A model generated the notes under the pieces. It was not told the origin of the DNA. It did not search any database and saw nothing but the letters and a program-made list of their open reading frames with translations. The translations under genes were made by a program, and so were the position numbers. A stretch of DNA of 64,000 nt, taken from assembly GCA_013995675.1 (NCBI GenBank), contig VWRR01000002.1:558001-622000 (forward strand), given 5' to 3'. The DNA is from Cyanidiococcus yangmingshanensis (Eukaryota > Rhodophyta > Bangiophyceae > Cyanidiales > Cyanidiaceae). Every line of letters starts with the position of its first letter. Position 1 is the stretch's first letter. Shown here in pieces: positions 51,974 through 61,691 of this stretch.

Positions 51974-52897
51974 CTAGGTGAGGTCCTCCTCGGCCTGTCG
52001 CAGTTGGTTCTTCACACGCAGCAACATACTTGTTTTCCATGGATCCAGCCGACTGATCGAGTCATAGTCGTACACCGTCTGGGTAAACGCATCGATATCC
52101 CCGGTGGACACCGCTTCGAGGAGCTCCTGGAGGAGGCGCTCCTCTCGCGAGCCGGCCATGGACGGATCCCATTGGATGTAGTTTTGGAGTGCTCGACGAG
52201 CGCCAACCTCATCCGAAGCGCAGAGATGGCATATGGTCGCCCGCATAAGCGTATCCTTGGCGTGATATCGAAGCAAGCTATTTTCGAGAGAGAGTTTGGC
52301 GACCTGCTCGAACGCCTGAATCGCCTGCGAGTACTCGCCTGCGAGCGCCTTGTATTCCGCCACTTTAACCAGACAGGCGTTTGCGTGAGAGCGAGCGTCC
52401 TCGCCGAGGTACAAGTCCGCTGCCTGTTGATACGCTTCCGCGACGCGTTCATCGGCTGCAGCACCACCAGTGGTCGTTTCGTTGGCGATAGACTCGAGGA
52501 TCTCGGCGCGTTCCTTGGCCAAACGTGCAGCCATGCCAAAGCGCCCACGCTCTGTATGAATGCTCATCGCCGACTCGAGTGCTGTAACCGCTGCCGCCGG
52601 ATCAGCCTCCGGTTTTTTCAGGACAGTTCGCTGCGTCGACGTATGCTGACGCCGCCTCGTGTTCATGGTCCTTGATGCGCGCGTAGCTGTCCGCACAGCG
52701 ACGGTACGCCTCACCCGCTTGCGTCCACTTTTTTCGCTAGTTTGAAATGATTTCCCCGCTCTCTGAAAATAGCTAGCTGCTTCCTCGTACTTGGAGGACG
52801 CTGACGAGAGCCCAAATAGACGCGCAACTGACTTGGAGGCGGACTCGGCGGCCGCAAACGTCGACTCGCCTGCGTGGAGCATGGAGGTAAGCCTCAT
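51974..52897 (-). CDS. Alpha-SNAP (NSF attachment protein) with a shifted internal segment
   Basis: Alpha-SNAP recruits NSF to SNARE complexes for disassembly after membrane fusion. N-terminal helices are recognisable (ARLFGLSSASSKYEEAASYF) and the C-terminus is classic, including AYQQAADLY, YSQAIQAFEQVAKLSLENSL and LDPWKTSMLLRVKNQLRQAEEDL. TPR-like helices continue throughout. Residues about 55-95 are anomalous in this frame: a basic stretch (RKRVRRTVAVRTATRASR) replaces the expected helix pair. The same DNA in another frame reads KWTQAGEAYRRCADSYARIK, then DHEHEAASAYVDAANC, which is normal alpha-SNAP. Both switch points fall on six-T runs of the plus strand (52729-52734 and 52613-52618). 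The N-terminus is also uncertain: an ATG at 52961 (MGLFGSGDKKP) is in another frame; ATG 52897 is the first in the main frame. Confidence 0.88.
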   Translation of the reverse strand: MRLTSMLHAGESTFAAAESASKSVARLFGLSSASSKYEEAASYFQRAGKSFQTSEKSGRKRVRRTVAVRTATRASRTMNTRRRQHTSTQRTVLKKPEADPAAAVTALESAMSIHTERGRFGMAARLAKERAEILESIANETTTGGAAADERVAEAYQQAADLYLGEDARSHANACLVKVAEYKALAGEYSQAIQAFEQVAKLSLENSLLRYHAKDTLMRATICHLCASDEVGARRALQNYIQWDPSMAGSREERLLQELLEAVSTGDIDAFTQTVYDYDSISRLDPWKTSMLLRVKNQLRQAEEDLT

Positions 52898-52961
52898 CAA
52901 CCCGTGGATCTCGCTCACGTTGGCTTACTGGTTTCTTATCGCCGGAACCGAATAGCCCCAT

Positions 52962-54027
52962 GCTGACCGCTCCTTCACGAGTGGACGTCGATGACGTGTA
53001 AAGCGAACTGTTCGTCCTGGTGCTGTGCGCCGTCCCAGAACCGAAAGACGGACCGCGCGAGACAGCATGCCGTTAAGCCGACCCGAAAACGGTCTGCATC
53101 GAGACAGGCTCGAGGATGAAGTCGAATATTGGAATGGATATGCACGAAATAGATCAGATAGATTCGAAATTAGACTTGTGGAGGAGACGGTTCATGCTGG
53201 ACACAACTGCTCATGAATCCATAAAACTGGTTGGTGCGTCTCGTTCAAGTATTTGCGTGCAAGTTCCAGTGCAGCGACATCACGAGCCTGGGTCCGTTGG
53301 CGTGCAGCCAGCACTCGGAAACATTTTGTCGCGAGCTGGCTTTTCGGTTTCCTGATGGAAGGAAAAGTATGATTTTGTGGACAGCAGTGTGCGGTCGGCA
53401 GTCGACTGTCAACGAGCGGCGAGCCGGTCAGGTATGCTCGTTTCGCCGAAGGGAACGCGCTTTACAGACGAAAGGTTTCGATTGAGCTCATTTGAAAAGA
53501 AGAGTTCTATTCGTGAGCAGCGCCAACGAGCGTGAAGGTTATGACGTTGTTTCCAAGCGTGCGCACCTTCTCTGCCGAATCGAGCCCTAGAAGCAATGGC
53601 AACGTTCGAATGCTTGCGCTTCGTGTCCTTCACCGACGAGTCTACTTGCGGGTGTATCACTGCGCCTTGATGCCCGTGGCGGTCTTCTGTAAGGGAAGCG
53701 CATCCCTGAATTCCTTCGGCAAAGCGACCAATTCTCCAGTGCCCGGGTACCAAGGCGCGCTCGTCTCGAACGCACGGTCTCCCAACGAGGCACCGAATCC
53801 GTTGGAACTCTACCAGGGTGCTTATTCTTGTCTAAAAGCATCATGGGGCACCCAGGGCCAGATCAGGGACGCTGCACCATTCTGGACCTACGCATGAACA
53901 CGCACACAATGGTTCGCATGACGTCCTTGTGAAGAGATTCGCCTATACTTCATCGGGAGCGCTTCATCGATACCGGGTAGAAACTAGACAAGTTTCCGCT
54001 TTGAACAGCCGGTTGCAATGCGGTCCA
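52962..54027. other. Spacer between alpha-SNAP and PP2A methylesterase genes
   Basis: No supported gene. A plus-strand frame at 53532-53897 is open but has no recognisable content. Confidence 0.5.
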
Positions 54028-55329
54028 TCATGGGGCTGGGTGTCTCAGCTTTGCCTGAAGGACAGGATCCTCTTCAGCACCCTTCACGAGCCGATAGCGT
54101 CTGAGGAACTCGGCCACAGTATTGGCGACCTCTTCTGGCAGATCCTCGTGAACGCTATGTCCCGCCTGGGGTAGAATGACAACCTGAAAGCGGCCTTGCA
54201 TCTGTGCCACCATGAGCTCCCGATCTAAATGATCATGACCCGCTAGGACCAGCACTTTGGGTGCCGGGACGCTAATGAAACGTCTTGACATGCCCGTAAA
54301 CCAGTCTCGCCAGTGGACCTCCGTGTGCTCAAGCTCGGTACGCCATCGAAATCGTTGCACTTTTGATTGTTCCGCTCCCGCCACGGGCGACACCTGCTGA
54401 TCCACCGCTACCAACTGAGGTGGCACGGAACAACGAGCGGACATGAGATTGCGTACGTGGCCCCCGTGGACAACATAAGCGATCGCATCTTCTACGGTCG
54501 CGAACTCTTTGCGTCGCGAAGCCAGGAACGACTGCATGTACGGTAGGGCCTGGAGGGCGCTAGTCTCGACAACATCAATGACCATAAGGCCGCTGAGCTT
54601 GGGTATGAGACCGCTTGCAGCCAGATGAACCGCAATTGCACCGCCCATAGAGTGTCCTACCAGCACGAGCGGTGGAATGTGTTGAGTGCCTCCGAACAAA
54701 GCATTCAGAACCGCCATCGCATCCTGAACCTGAGTCTCTGCCGAGAGATCTGTCTCTGGTTGGACGTCGTGTGTCTCACCATGTCCACGCGCATCAAAGG
54801 CGATAACACTCAATGAAGATGCTGGAATTCGTTTCCGTAAATAGTGGACCAGCGCAGCCCATGAGAGCGCACTATGACCACCTCCATGAAGCAGCACTAG
54901 AGTTGGAATCGAGGCATCCGTCAACGTACCCGAGATATACACGCAAAAACCCGGTCCAACAAAGCGTTTTTCTTGGAAGAATTCCTGCCATGGAAGTGGA
55001 GAATAATCAGTCTGTGGCAACGAGGCAACGGTATCAGACGTCCTCGTTGGCGCCCGGAGCGCTCGTTCGAATAAACCGAGAGCCTGTGTGCGACGTTCAA
55101 CACGACTGCTATCCGGGGGCGGCAAAGCCGCTGCAGCACCAGAGGTCGCTGCTACTGGTGGTGGCGTCGCACTACCTCTCCGTGACTCGTCGGTTTCTTG
55201 TCCTTCTTCATCTTCCGAGACGGGAAGTTGACACTCCTCGTTGGAGGGCGCGCTTCCGCGACCCTGCGACGGCGACTCGGTGCGAGACCCAGTTTCGCTA
55301 CTCTCTAGCACTGGGGACAGACCTCGCAT
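54028..55329 (-). CDS. PPME1: Protein phosphatase methylesterase 1 (PP2A demethylase)
   Basis: PME-1 removes the C-terminal methyl ester from the PP2A catalytic subunit. It is an alpha/beta hydrolase of 433 residues (human 386). Visible are the PLPWQEFF entry motif, the oxyanion segment LLHGGGHSALSWA, the DARGHGET strand turn, the nucleophile GHSMGGA (about residue 226), VIDVVETSAL and the late catalytic histidine in QAGHSVHEDLPEEVA. The GGGHSALSW and VIDVVE wording is specific to PME-1 among hydrolases. The first 90 residues are Ser/Glu-rich and likely disordered. The ATG at 55329 is the first in frame. It should act in nucleus and cytosol on PP2A. Confidence 0.94.
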   Translation of the reverse strand: MRGLSPVLESSETGSRTESPSQGRGSAPSNEECQLPVSEDEEGQETDESRRGSATPPPVAATSGAAAALPPPDSSRVERRTQALGLFERALRAPTRTSDTVASLPQTDYSPLPWQEFFQEKRFVGPGFCVYISGTLTDASIPTLVLLHGGGHSALSWAALVHYLRKRIPASSLSVIAFDARGHGETHDVQPETDLSAETQVQDAMAVLNALFGGTQHIPPLVLVGHSMGGAIAVHLAASGLIPKLSGLMVIDVVETSALQALPYMQSFLASRRKEFATVEDAIAYVVHGGHVRNLMSARCSVPPQLVAVDQQVSPVAGAEQSKVQRFRWRTELEHTEVHWRDWFTGMSRRFISVPAPKVLVLAGHDHLDRELMVAQMQGRFQVVILPQAGHSVHEDLPEEVANTVAEFLRRYRLVKGAEEDPVLQAKLRHPAP

Positions 55330-56098
55330 CGTCCCCGTTACCACCAGATGAGCGTTTTGGTTCTGATTTGCAAACAGCACACTTGATCGCTCTCCGTAGC
55401 TCCCGCTTCCGTATGTTTTAGAACAGCGTGCGACTAAACGTTCTAGAACAGCATCGATCGAAGCCGGAAAGGCTGCCGCCAGTGCGTACCGGGATGATGG
55501 AACGATCCTGTTTCGGGGTTTTTTCGCTCTCCAGGTTGGATCGTGGTATGTGTTCGCGGGTGTGGCATTCCTCGAAAAGCAATGGTTTCCTTCTTGACTA
55601 ATTTCAGATTGTTCCAGAATGAGACAAGCATTTCGTACAATGCTCTTTGCCTCGTCCTATCGTCGATCCTCAAACGCGCTCCCCACATGAACAAGATCAG
55701 ACGTCTGTGATTGGGAAACCCCTCTGAATGTCTCCGCTCCGGTGAGTGCCCTGGTGCTCGTCGGAAAGAGTTCATGGCGACTTGGGACAACCCGACAACG
55801 CTCTGGTGGATCGCCCAAAAACTACATATGAGCACATGCCGTGGTTCTGAAGAACGCTCTAGCTTGAGCATGGAACGAGCGCAGCGGTTGCCTCCAGACA
55901 TGTTTCGAACGAAACGAGCGAACGAACGGTGCCGAGAACAGCGTTCGCAACCGGCCTGTTCGAACGCTTGAGAACTGCTGCGGTGGTTGCGAGACGCGTA
56001 TTCCCCCTTGTGGTGGCTTTGATACAAGTGGCGTTTTCCAGTTTGGCAGCGCTTCCATAGCACGTGCTCGGATCAGGTGCGCTTCTGATCAGCAACTG
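55330..56098. other. Divergent promoter region, PPME1 / MFS transporter
   Basis: About 770 bases. A minus-strand frame (55443-56063) lacks an ATG and looks random. No repeat was recognised beyond short aacga/cgaac words. Confidence 0.5.
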
Positions 56099-57730
56099 AT
56101 GCAGACGAAGCGACTCGAACGGGGCGCGAGCCGTGCCCTTGAGTCGACACAAAGCGGAGGCGACGACACCGCTTCGAGCCGAGAGCCACTCATTCCAACG
56201 CGGCAAACGTGTCCGGTCTCTTCAACAGACTGGCGTTCCATTTATATTGTGTACTATGTCATGTTTGTTTCCGAGGCGGCTCGCGGCTTGGTGCTTCCAT
56301 CCCAGTGGTCGTACCTGGCGGAGAAGCTTCAGGGAACGAAGACGCAGCTGGGGGTGCTGGTCTCCATCTTTTCGCTGGGCCGAATGGTGGCCACTGTACC
56401 GCTGGGCTACATGTCCGATGTATGGTCTGCTCGCTTGGTCCTAGCGCTGTGTTGTGCGCTGGCAGCGGTCGGTAGCATCGGTTACGCACTGGCGCGCTCG
56501 TTCACGTGGCTGCTGCTAAGCCGCATCCTGGCTGGAGTAGGTAGCGCGACAGTGAGTGTATGTCGAGCACATATCGCTCGCGCTACGAGCATTGACGAAC
56601 GAACGGCCCAGTTCGCCAACCTTTCCGCGATTCAGTTTATCGGCTTTGCGGTACTTCCAATTGCGGGCACCGCTTTTAGCAGCTTGCCCAGAAAAAGTTT
56701 CCAGAGGATCATATTCGACGAGTACCGCTACCCAGCTTGGGTATTGGTGCTCCTGAACGTGAGCGTCATCGGAATCTTGATGATGTATTATCGTGATCCA
56801 CCACCAGTGCATCTTCGCGAGTCGCAGGCATCGAGCGATGCATCCCAGGCGAGTGATATTGAGTCCTCGACCCATCGCGATGCTGTCGTTGGATCAGTTC
56901 CCACCGAGGCCAAGACCATGTATGCTGATGCGGTACCAACCATGACAACAACGACCGTATCGAACACAGGAGCTGTCACTGATGGAGCCGCGAGCTCGGA
57001 GTACGCGCCAAATTCGAGCGCTCGCGAGAACGTCGCTGCGGATGCTGCCAAAGACGCTTTCGGGGAGCGTAAGGCACCAACACTGGTCTACAGACAAGCA
57101 GAGCCGTCCCATTTGGGATCGCGGATTGCTGCGCAGGTCGATTATCCACTGCTCATCACCTGCTTGTTGGTGAATATCTGTTTTCGCGGTGTCATTGCCA
57201 TTGTGGAGACCGTCGTGGCGCCAGACCTTATTGGCGGAGAGGGTCTCTCGCTCGGGATGACCTCGCTCGATATTGGGATCCTGGGCGTGCTCGGCCTGGC
57301 AGCATACTTGCTGCTGAGACCGCTTTCGAGACGGACAGGAGATTATCCTCTTGTCGTTGGCGGTTTAGCGCTCATGACGCTAGGCGCATTCCTACTCATG
57401 ATGCAATCAGGTTATGCCTTGCCGTTGTGGATATACCTGACGGCATTATCCACCATATGGAGTTTCGGTTTCCCAATCGGTCAGACCGCTACGCTGAGCA
57501 TCTTCAGCAAGGTTCTCGCAGATCTCCCCGCTGGAGGGTTCCTCGGGATCTTCTCTGCCGCCGGAAGTCTTGCTCGACTCGTCTTTGCAACCTTAGCTGG
57601 TTTTCTGGACGAGCGAGCCGGCGCCGGTGCTCCATTCGTTCTCGCGTGGCTTGTTTGTGGAACCTGCTTGGCGCTTGCCGTTTTGCACAGGCACAAGTTT
57701 ATCGTTGCAACCTACGGTAACCGAACCTGA
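56099..57730 (+). CDS. Major facilitator transporter, MFSD8/CLN7-like
   Basis: The 543-residue product has twelve predicted membrane helices in two blocks. The N-terminus has the MFSD8 hallmark DWRSIYIVYYVMF, and the MFS signature loop between helices 2 and 3 is GYMSDVWSARL. Helices 4-6 follow, then a hydrophilic loop of about 115 residues (Thr/Ser/Ala-rich, roughly 240-355) before helices 7-12, which start near YPLLITCLLVNICFRG. In animals MFSD8 is a lysosomal chloride channel/transporter linked to ceroid lipofuscinosis; related algal and plant proteins are vacuolar. Vacuolar membrane location is inferred; the substrate is not visible from sequence. The first 40 residues carry dileucine-like and acidic features (SSREPLIP) that could be a vacuolar sorting signal. 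Confidence 0.85.
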   Translation: MQTKRLERGASRALESTQSGGDDTASSREPLIPTRQTCPVSSTDWRSIYIVYYVMFVSEAARGLVLPSQWSYLAEKLQGTKTQLGVLVSIFSLGRMVATVPLGYMSDVWSARLVLALCCALAAVGSIGYALARSFTWLLLSRILAGVGSATVSVCRAHIARATSIDERTAQFANLSAIQFIGFAVLPIAGTAFSSLPRKSFQRIIFDEYRYPAWVLVLLNVSVIGILMMYYRDPPPVHLRESQASSDASQASDIESSTHRDAVVGSVPTEAKTMYADAVPTMTTTTVSNTGAVTDGAASSEYAPNSSARENVAADAAKDAFGERKAPTLVYRQAEPSHLGSRIAAQVDYPLLITCLLVNICFRGVIAIVETVVAPDLIGGEGLSLGMTSLDIGILGVLGLAAYLLLRPLSRRTGDYPLVVGGLALMTLGAFLLMMQSGYALPLWIYLTALSTIWSFGFPIGQTATLSIFSKVLADLPAGGFLGIFSAAGSLARLVFATLAGFLDERAGAGAPFVLAWLVCGTCLALAVLHRHKFIVATYGNRT

Positions 57731-58823
57731 TTCGCACGCCTCTTGTTGAGCCTTGTTCGGGTGGTGAATCACGCGATGTGCTCGTCGTTTCTTTGCTACA
57801 GATATGAATACGTCGAACAGGCCAATATTCCGGATACAGTCATAGCATTCATGTTCCGCAACATGCTCGAATACGATGCAGCAGCCTCTTTGGCCGCGTT
57901 CAGGACAAGAAGCTAAAGCGCAATGCACGTAACCAAAACTCTGGCTGGGTGCCTTTCAACGCGTATCCATGCCCAAAGATACTGTCTCTATGGTTGTGGT
58001 GAATCGTCCGAAAACAGTCCAAAACGTTCACGCGGAGGACCTTCAGACCGTGGTCTAGTCTGTATCGATGGCTATGGGTGTTCGTCTGTCAAGACTGAGC
58101 GAATCACGTTGTTCCAGGAGTTGATACAAGGTGGATCGCTCTATACGAGGTCGTGAGATCTCCATTGCACACAATGATCTCGAGGCGGCCTCTGTGTGAC
58201 ACGGTTTCAGTGGCAGCAACCAGAACGTTCTCCGACACAATAGAGCCTTGTCCATATCGCTCCATTGTTTTCAATCTCCATCTTACATTTCGAATCCGTC
58301 GCGAATGACGGACATCGAAATGTTTTCAGGCTTGCTCAACGTTCTTTTTCCTTGAGGTGAACGGCTCCAAAGTGACCAGAACGGAAACGTGGATGGTACC
58401 TCTTGATTCGATTTCGTGGGTTGTGATTGCCCCGAGCCCATGGGTAACAAAGCTTGCGCGCTTCCTTGCCATGCTGGCAGCTGTGGCACCGCGCGGGCGC
58501 AATCAAGAATACCAGCCATGGTTCCGACCTCTCCTACCATTGCCCATATTCCAAGAGACTTTGCCATCAAGAAAGTGTCTCCATCCGGGTCAAGCTGAAT
58601 ACGGGACCCCAAACTACAGTTTTTCCGAGGAATGAAACGCTCCGGGGATAGCAGCGAGCTTCGGGTTCCAACTCGTTCACATCGAATCGAATGGTCCCAG
58701 ATCCAGCCCATCATGACGAGCTCTGCCATGCGTCTCAGCACTGCAGTCATTTTGCAGAGCTTCCCAGAAGATTTCACAAATGGCTTGCCGACGCGTATGT
58801 CTCGTTCGCAGACAGCGTCTCAT
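57731..58823. other. Convergent spacer
   Basis: Two overlapping frames on opposite strands (58283-58777 minus, 58357-58635 plus) lack good starts and domains. Nothing else was recognised. Confidence 0.5.
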
Positions 58824-59915
58824 CTACTTGGAGCCCAGCAGTCGATGCAGACGGTCACGACAGGCAAAAGGCGTTCGTCCAGGCAGGGCTTTCGCAACCT
58901 TCTCCCACTCTGGTCCGAATTTCTGAAACCTTTCGAGTAATACTCGATGTTCATCGTCGGACCAGAAGCGTCGGTGGTTTCGCTGGATTGGCTTGTGCAG
59001 CGCCCGCCTCAGCGCAGCCTGTAGTTTCCGCCTCTCAATGTATTCGGGCGGGGGACTCTGCGGCAAGTGAACAACTCGTTCACAATGGAATATACGCTCT
59101 AGCGCTGCAATCCAGCTAAACTGAGCTGTTGAGGTTGATTTCATCACCACCTGCTCAAGCACTTTCTTCCATGGTTTCGATTTCTGCAGCCTCAACTGCG
59201 TCGCATGTACCCGTACATGAGGCGTTACCCCGGCATTGACTGAGACGAGAAACCTTCTATCCCAAGTTTGAATGCTTAACGCTGTTTGAATGTAGTCATC
59301 TAGAGTCCAGTCGAGAATGCTTCGAAACGTCTTTCGTTTGGTGAGTCGCACGTTAACCCGAATCACTTGTTCTGCGTGAGCCACGGGCGACTCCGTCCCT
59401 ACCTCCCGTGACGCTTGTTCAGCCGTGTTTCCGGCCTGCGCAAATTCTGGATAAGTCGAGCGGAGCAGTGTAGCAAGCGTTTGCAACGCGCTCTCCTTGA
59501 CAGTGTCCCCGGCTTTGCTGCTCGGCGTCGCCGTCGGTGGCTTTGTGGGTGCCTGTTCAGCATCAGCGGCAAGCTCGACCGACCTCAAAGAACTCCGCTT
59601 CTGTGCAGTTGCATCGCTCTTTGTTTCTGGTTCAGTAGATGGAGGAGGCGCTTCTATTTCGGTTACAGCTGGCAACAAGTCCTGTTGCAACCAGGAGACT
59701 ACGTCGCTCAGCGCGTCCCCGGCCAACTTGACTCCATCACCTGGCTTGGTTGAAAGCCCTCGGTTCCCCAGGAACGTCCATGTCCGTGAACAAAACGCCT
59801 CGACAACACTCCATCGTCCCTGAAGGCTCCACTTGAGCATTCGTTTCTTGCCCCGAAGCCGTACACACCTGGACAAGGAGCGGACAGCCTCGTTGGCCCT
59901 GGCGGCACTCGACAT
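58824..59915 (-). CDS. SANT/Myb-domain protein
   Basis: The 363-residue product has one Myb/SANT repeat at the very C-terminus (residues about 317-360): FWSDDEHRVLLERFQKFG, then WEKVAKALPGRTPFACRDRL. The conserved tryptophans, the LPGRT turn and the third helix are present. A helical region precedes it (LTKRKTFRSILDWTLDDYIQ) and a Ser/Thr/Ala/Pro-rich linker occupies 90-170. The first 60 residues are Arg/Trp/Ser-rich with few acidic residues, resembling an organelle presequence more than a nuclear protein's start; this is only suggestive. A single SANT repeat can bind DNA or chromatin, or act in assembly complexes. I cannot name an orthologue. It shares a 62-bp head-to-head gap with TL15. Confidence 0.75.
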   Translation of the reverse strand: MSSAARANEAVRSLSRCVRLRGKKRMLKWSLQGRWSVVEAFCSRTWTFLGNRGLSTKPGDGVKLAGDALSDVVSWLQQDLLPAVTEIEAPPPSTEPETKSDATAQKRSSLRSVELAADAEQAPTKPPTATPSSKAGDTVKESALQTLATLLRSTYPEFAQAGNTAEQASREVGTESPVAHAEQVIRVNVRLTKRKTFRSILDWTLDDYIQTALSIQTWDRRFLVSVNAGVTPHVRVHATQLRLQKSKPWKKVLEQVVMKSTSTAQFSWIAALERIFHCERVVHLPQSPPPEYIERRKLQAALRRALHKPIQRNHRRFWSDDEHRVLLERFQKFGPEWEKVAKALPGRTPFACRDRLHRLLGSK

Positions 59916-59977
59916 GCGCTGTTCGCGTCAAATGCGGTCTGGTCGAGTATGGGTTGCTCTCCACGACTTGGTCTTGA
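59916..59977. promoter_or_regulatory. 62-bp bidirectional intergenic region
   Basis: The SANT/Myb ATG (59915, minus) and the TL15 ATG (59978, plus) face away from each other with only 62 bp between them. If both starts are right, the two genes must share promoter sequence or their leaders overlap. No TATA box is evident. Confidence 0.5.
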
Positions 59978-60682
59978 ATGTTCGCCAGTTTGACTTACTT
60001 TGCCGGTGTAAACCTACACCGATATCACGATCGTAGAGCTCATCAAACCGTTCAACGAAAGCGGCTTGGATGCTGGGCGCTGTGGACGCCTCCAAGTGCG
60101 AGCCGACGGGCGTTTCTTTCGGGTATGGTGATCCTGTTCACTGGCCTGGCGATAGGTGGCTGGAACGTGTTCAGCGAGCCGCCTACCGCGTTCGCTTTGA
60201 AAGGAGTCAATCGTCCTGATCTTTTGCCGTCTGGTCCAGTGCAAAAGCTGATTGATCGCGAACGATTCCTCGTCACCGGTCAGAGAGCGCGGGTAGAGCG
60301 CGAGATTGACGCGCTGGAGAAACAGTGCGGCGTGAAAATACGGATACTGACGCAACGTTACCCGGAAACACCGGGACTGGCGATTAAGGACTACTGGGGC
60401 GTTGACGACGACACCGTCGTCATGGTTGTCGACTATTTTGGTGGGGTTGGAAACGTCCTAAAGTTTAACATCGGGGCCAACGTCGACAGGCAGGTCTCGC
60501 CGCGGTTTTGGAGCCGCATCGCCAGCAAGTATGGAAACAAGTTCTATTTAGAACAGAACGGCATTGATCAAGCTATTCTGAATGCGTTCGATGATGCTTT
60601 GGCGGAGATTCGCGCAACCTGTGAGGGCGGTACACCCGCTGGGGCAGTGTCTGGGCCAGCTACCAACCGCGACCACCGATGA
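59978..60682 (+). CDS. TPM-domain thylakoid lumen protein, TL15-like
   Basis: It resembles the Arabidopsis thylakoid lumen 15.0-kDa protein. Matching segments are GVNRPDLLPSG, DALEKQCGVKIRILTQRYPE, TPGLAIKDYWGVDDDTVVMV, FNIGANVD and FWSRIASKYGNKFY. The TPM fold occurs in lumenal proteins tied to photosystem maintenance; the exact role of this family is not known. The 234-residue product has a bipartite leader: a basic first part (MFASLTYFAGVNLHRYHDRR, plastid transit), then SRRAFLSG at 42-49, a hydrophobic stretch and AFA at 71-73 before LKGVNRP. That is a Tat-type thylakoid transfer signal with its cleavage site. A lumenal location is therefore well supported and shows the organism has a plastid. 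Confidence 0.92.
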   Translation: MFASLTYFAGVNLHRYHDRRAHQTVQRKRLGCWALWTPPSASRRAFLSGMVILFTGLAIGGWNVFSEPPTAFALKGVNRPDLLPSGPVQKLIDRERFLVTGQRARVEREIDALEKQCGVKIRILTQRYPETPGLAIKDYWGVDDDTVVMVVDYFGGVGNVLKFNIGANVDRQVSPRFWSRIASKYGNKFYLEQNGIDQAILNAFDDALAEIRATCEGGTPAGAVSGPATNRDHR

Positions 60683-61691
60683 ATGAGGATGCAGCGTATC
60701 AGGCCCGGAATCCGTACCTTTTCTGGTCTGCATGCCACTGGATGAGCACTGTTTATCAGGCGTTGATAGTGGACGTGCGCTTGGAGCCGCTCGAGACTGT
60801 ACGCATGCCTAATGCGGATATCGACGACGCAAACGCCGCTAACTGCTCCAGTGTCTACGAAATCGCCGACGCAGAACCAAGCAATCAAAAACGCATGAAC
60901 GAGGATGTATGCCTCGGCGTATGAGGTTCACGAAATAGGCCTGGCACCTAGCTCTATGGCTAGAGCGACGAGCACGATTTTCCCAAAGCTGCTACGCTGG
61001 TCAGTGACCGTGCAATCCTAGTATCGAATCCGTCAACGCATCAGCAGAGCACGCGTTCAAACATCGTGCCGGACGAGCGAGCGAGGGCGGTGATATGGAG
61101 TCCGTTCAGATCGGCCGAGCGACTCGTCTTAACGTGTTTGTCCGACACTGAAGAAGCCACAGAATCCTCCTTCGATATACTCTGACTCGATCGATGCTCC
61201 GGCCGCACGTGATCATGCTGTGGTTAGCATGCGCTGGAGGACGTCTCACCCAAGCGTAGATCTCCGGAATGGAGCCGCACTGCCCGCTCCTTCGCAACCA
61301 TATGCACAATCGTCGATGACTACGGTGCTTCAATACACCTGTGAGCGTCTACCGACACCGCATCATGGTGCGCGACTGTGTCTCGATTGGGGACACCAGG
61401 CCAGCTCAATAGGATGATTCCCTCAGGGTGTTGCAGTCCAAGTGCGAAATGCGAACGACACAACCGGGACGTTATCATCGTAGTTGCATCCACATACCTA
61501 CCCCTATAAACATACAGAAAAGACAAGTGCTAGGCTAGGAAATGTACTCGTTTGCCTCACGAGATCGAGTTGTGCTCGAGAAGAACGGCTCGGCTCCGTG
61601 GCGACAGGAACGCAGTGACGCGGTGACGCGCCGTGTTCTCTCCCGACAACGGGGCACGTCCGCAACACGTTGTGCTCTTAAGAACGTTTGA
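60683..61691. other. Spacer between TL15 and HisB
   Basis: 1 kb in which no coding frame, RNA gene or repeat is supported. Confidence 0.55.

Noticed and set aside
55443-56063. 206-codon minus-strand frame between PPME1 and the MFS gene
   Set aside because: It lacks an ATG at its start and no family or targeting pattern is visible.
58283-58777. 164-codon minus-strand frame
   Set aside because: It starts with a non-ATG codon, is matched by an overlapping plus-strand frame, and has no domain.
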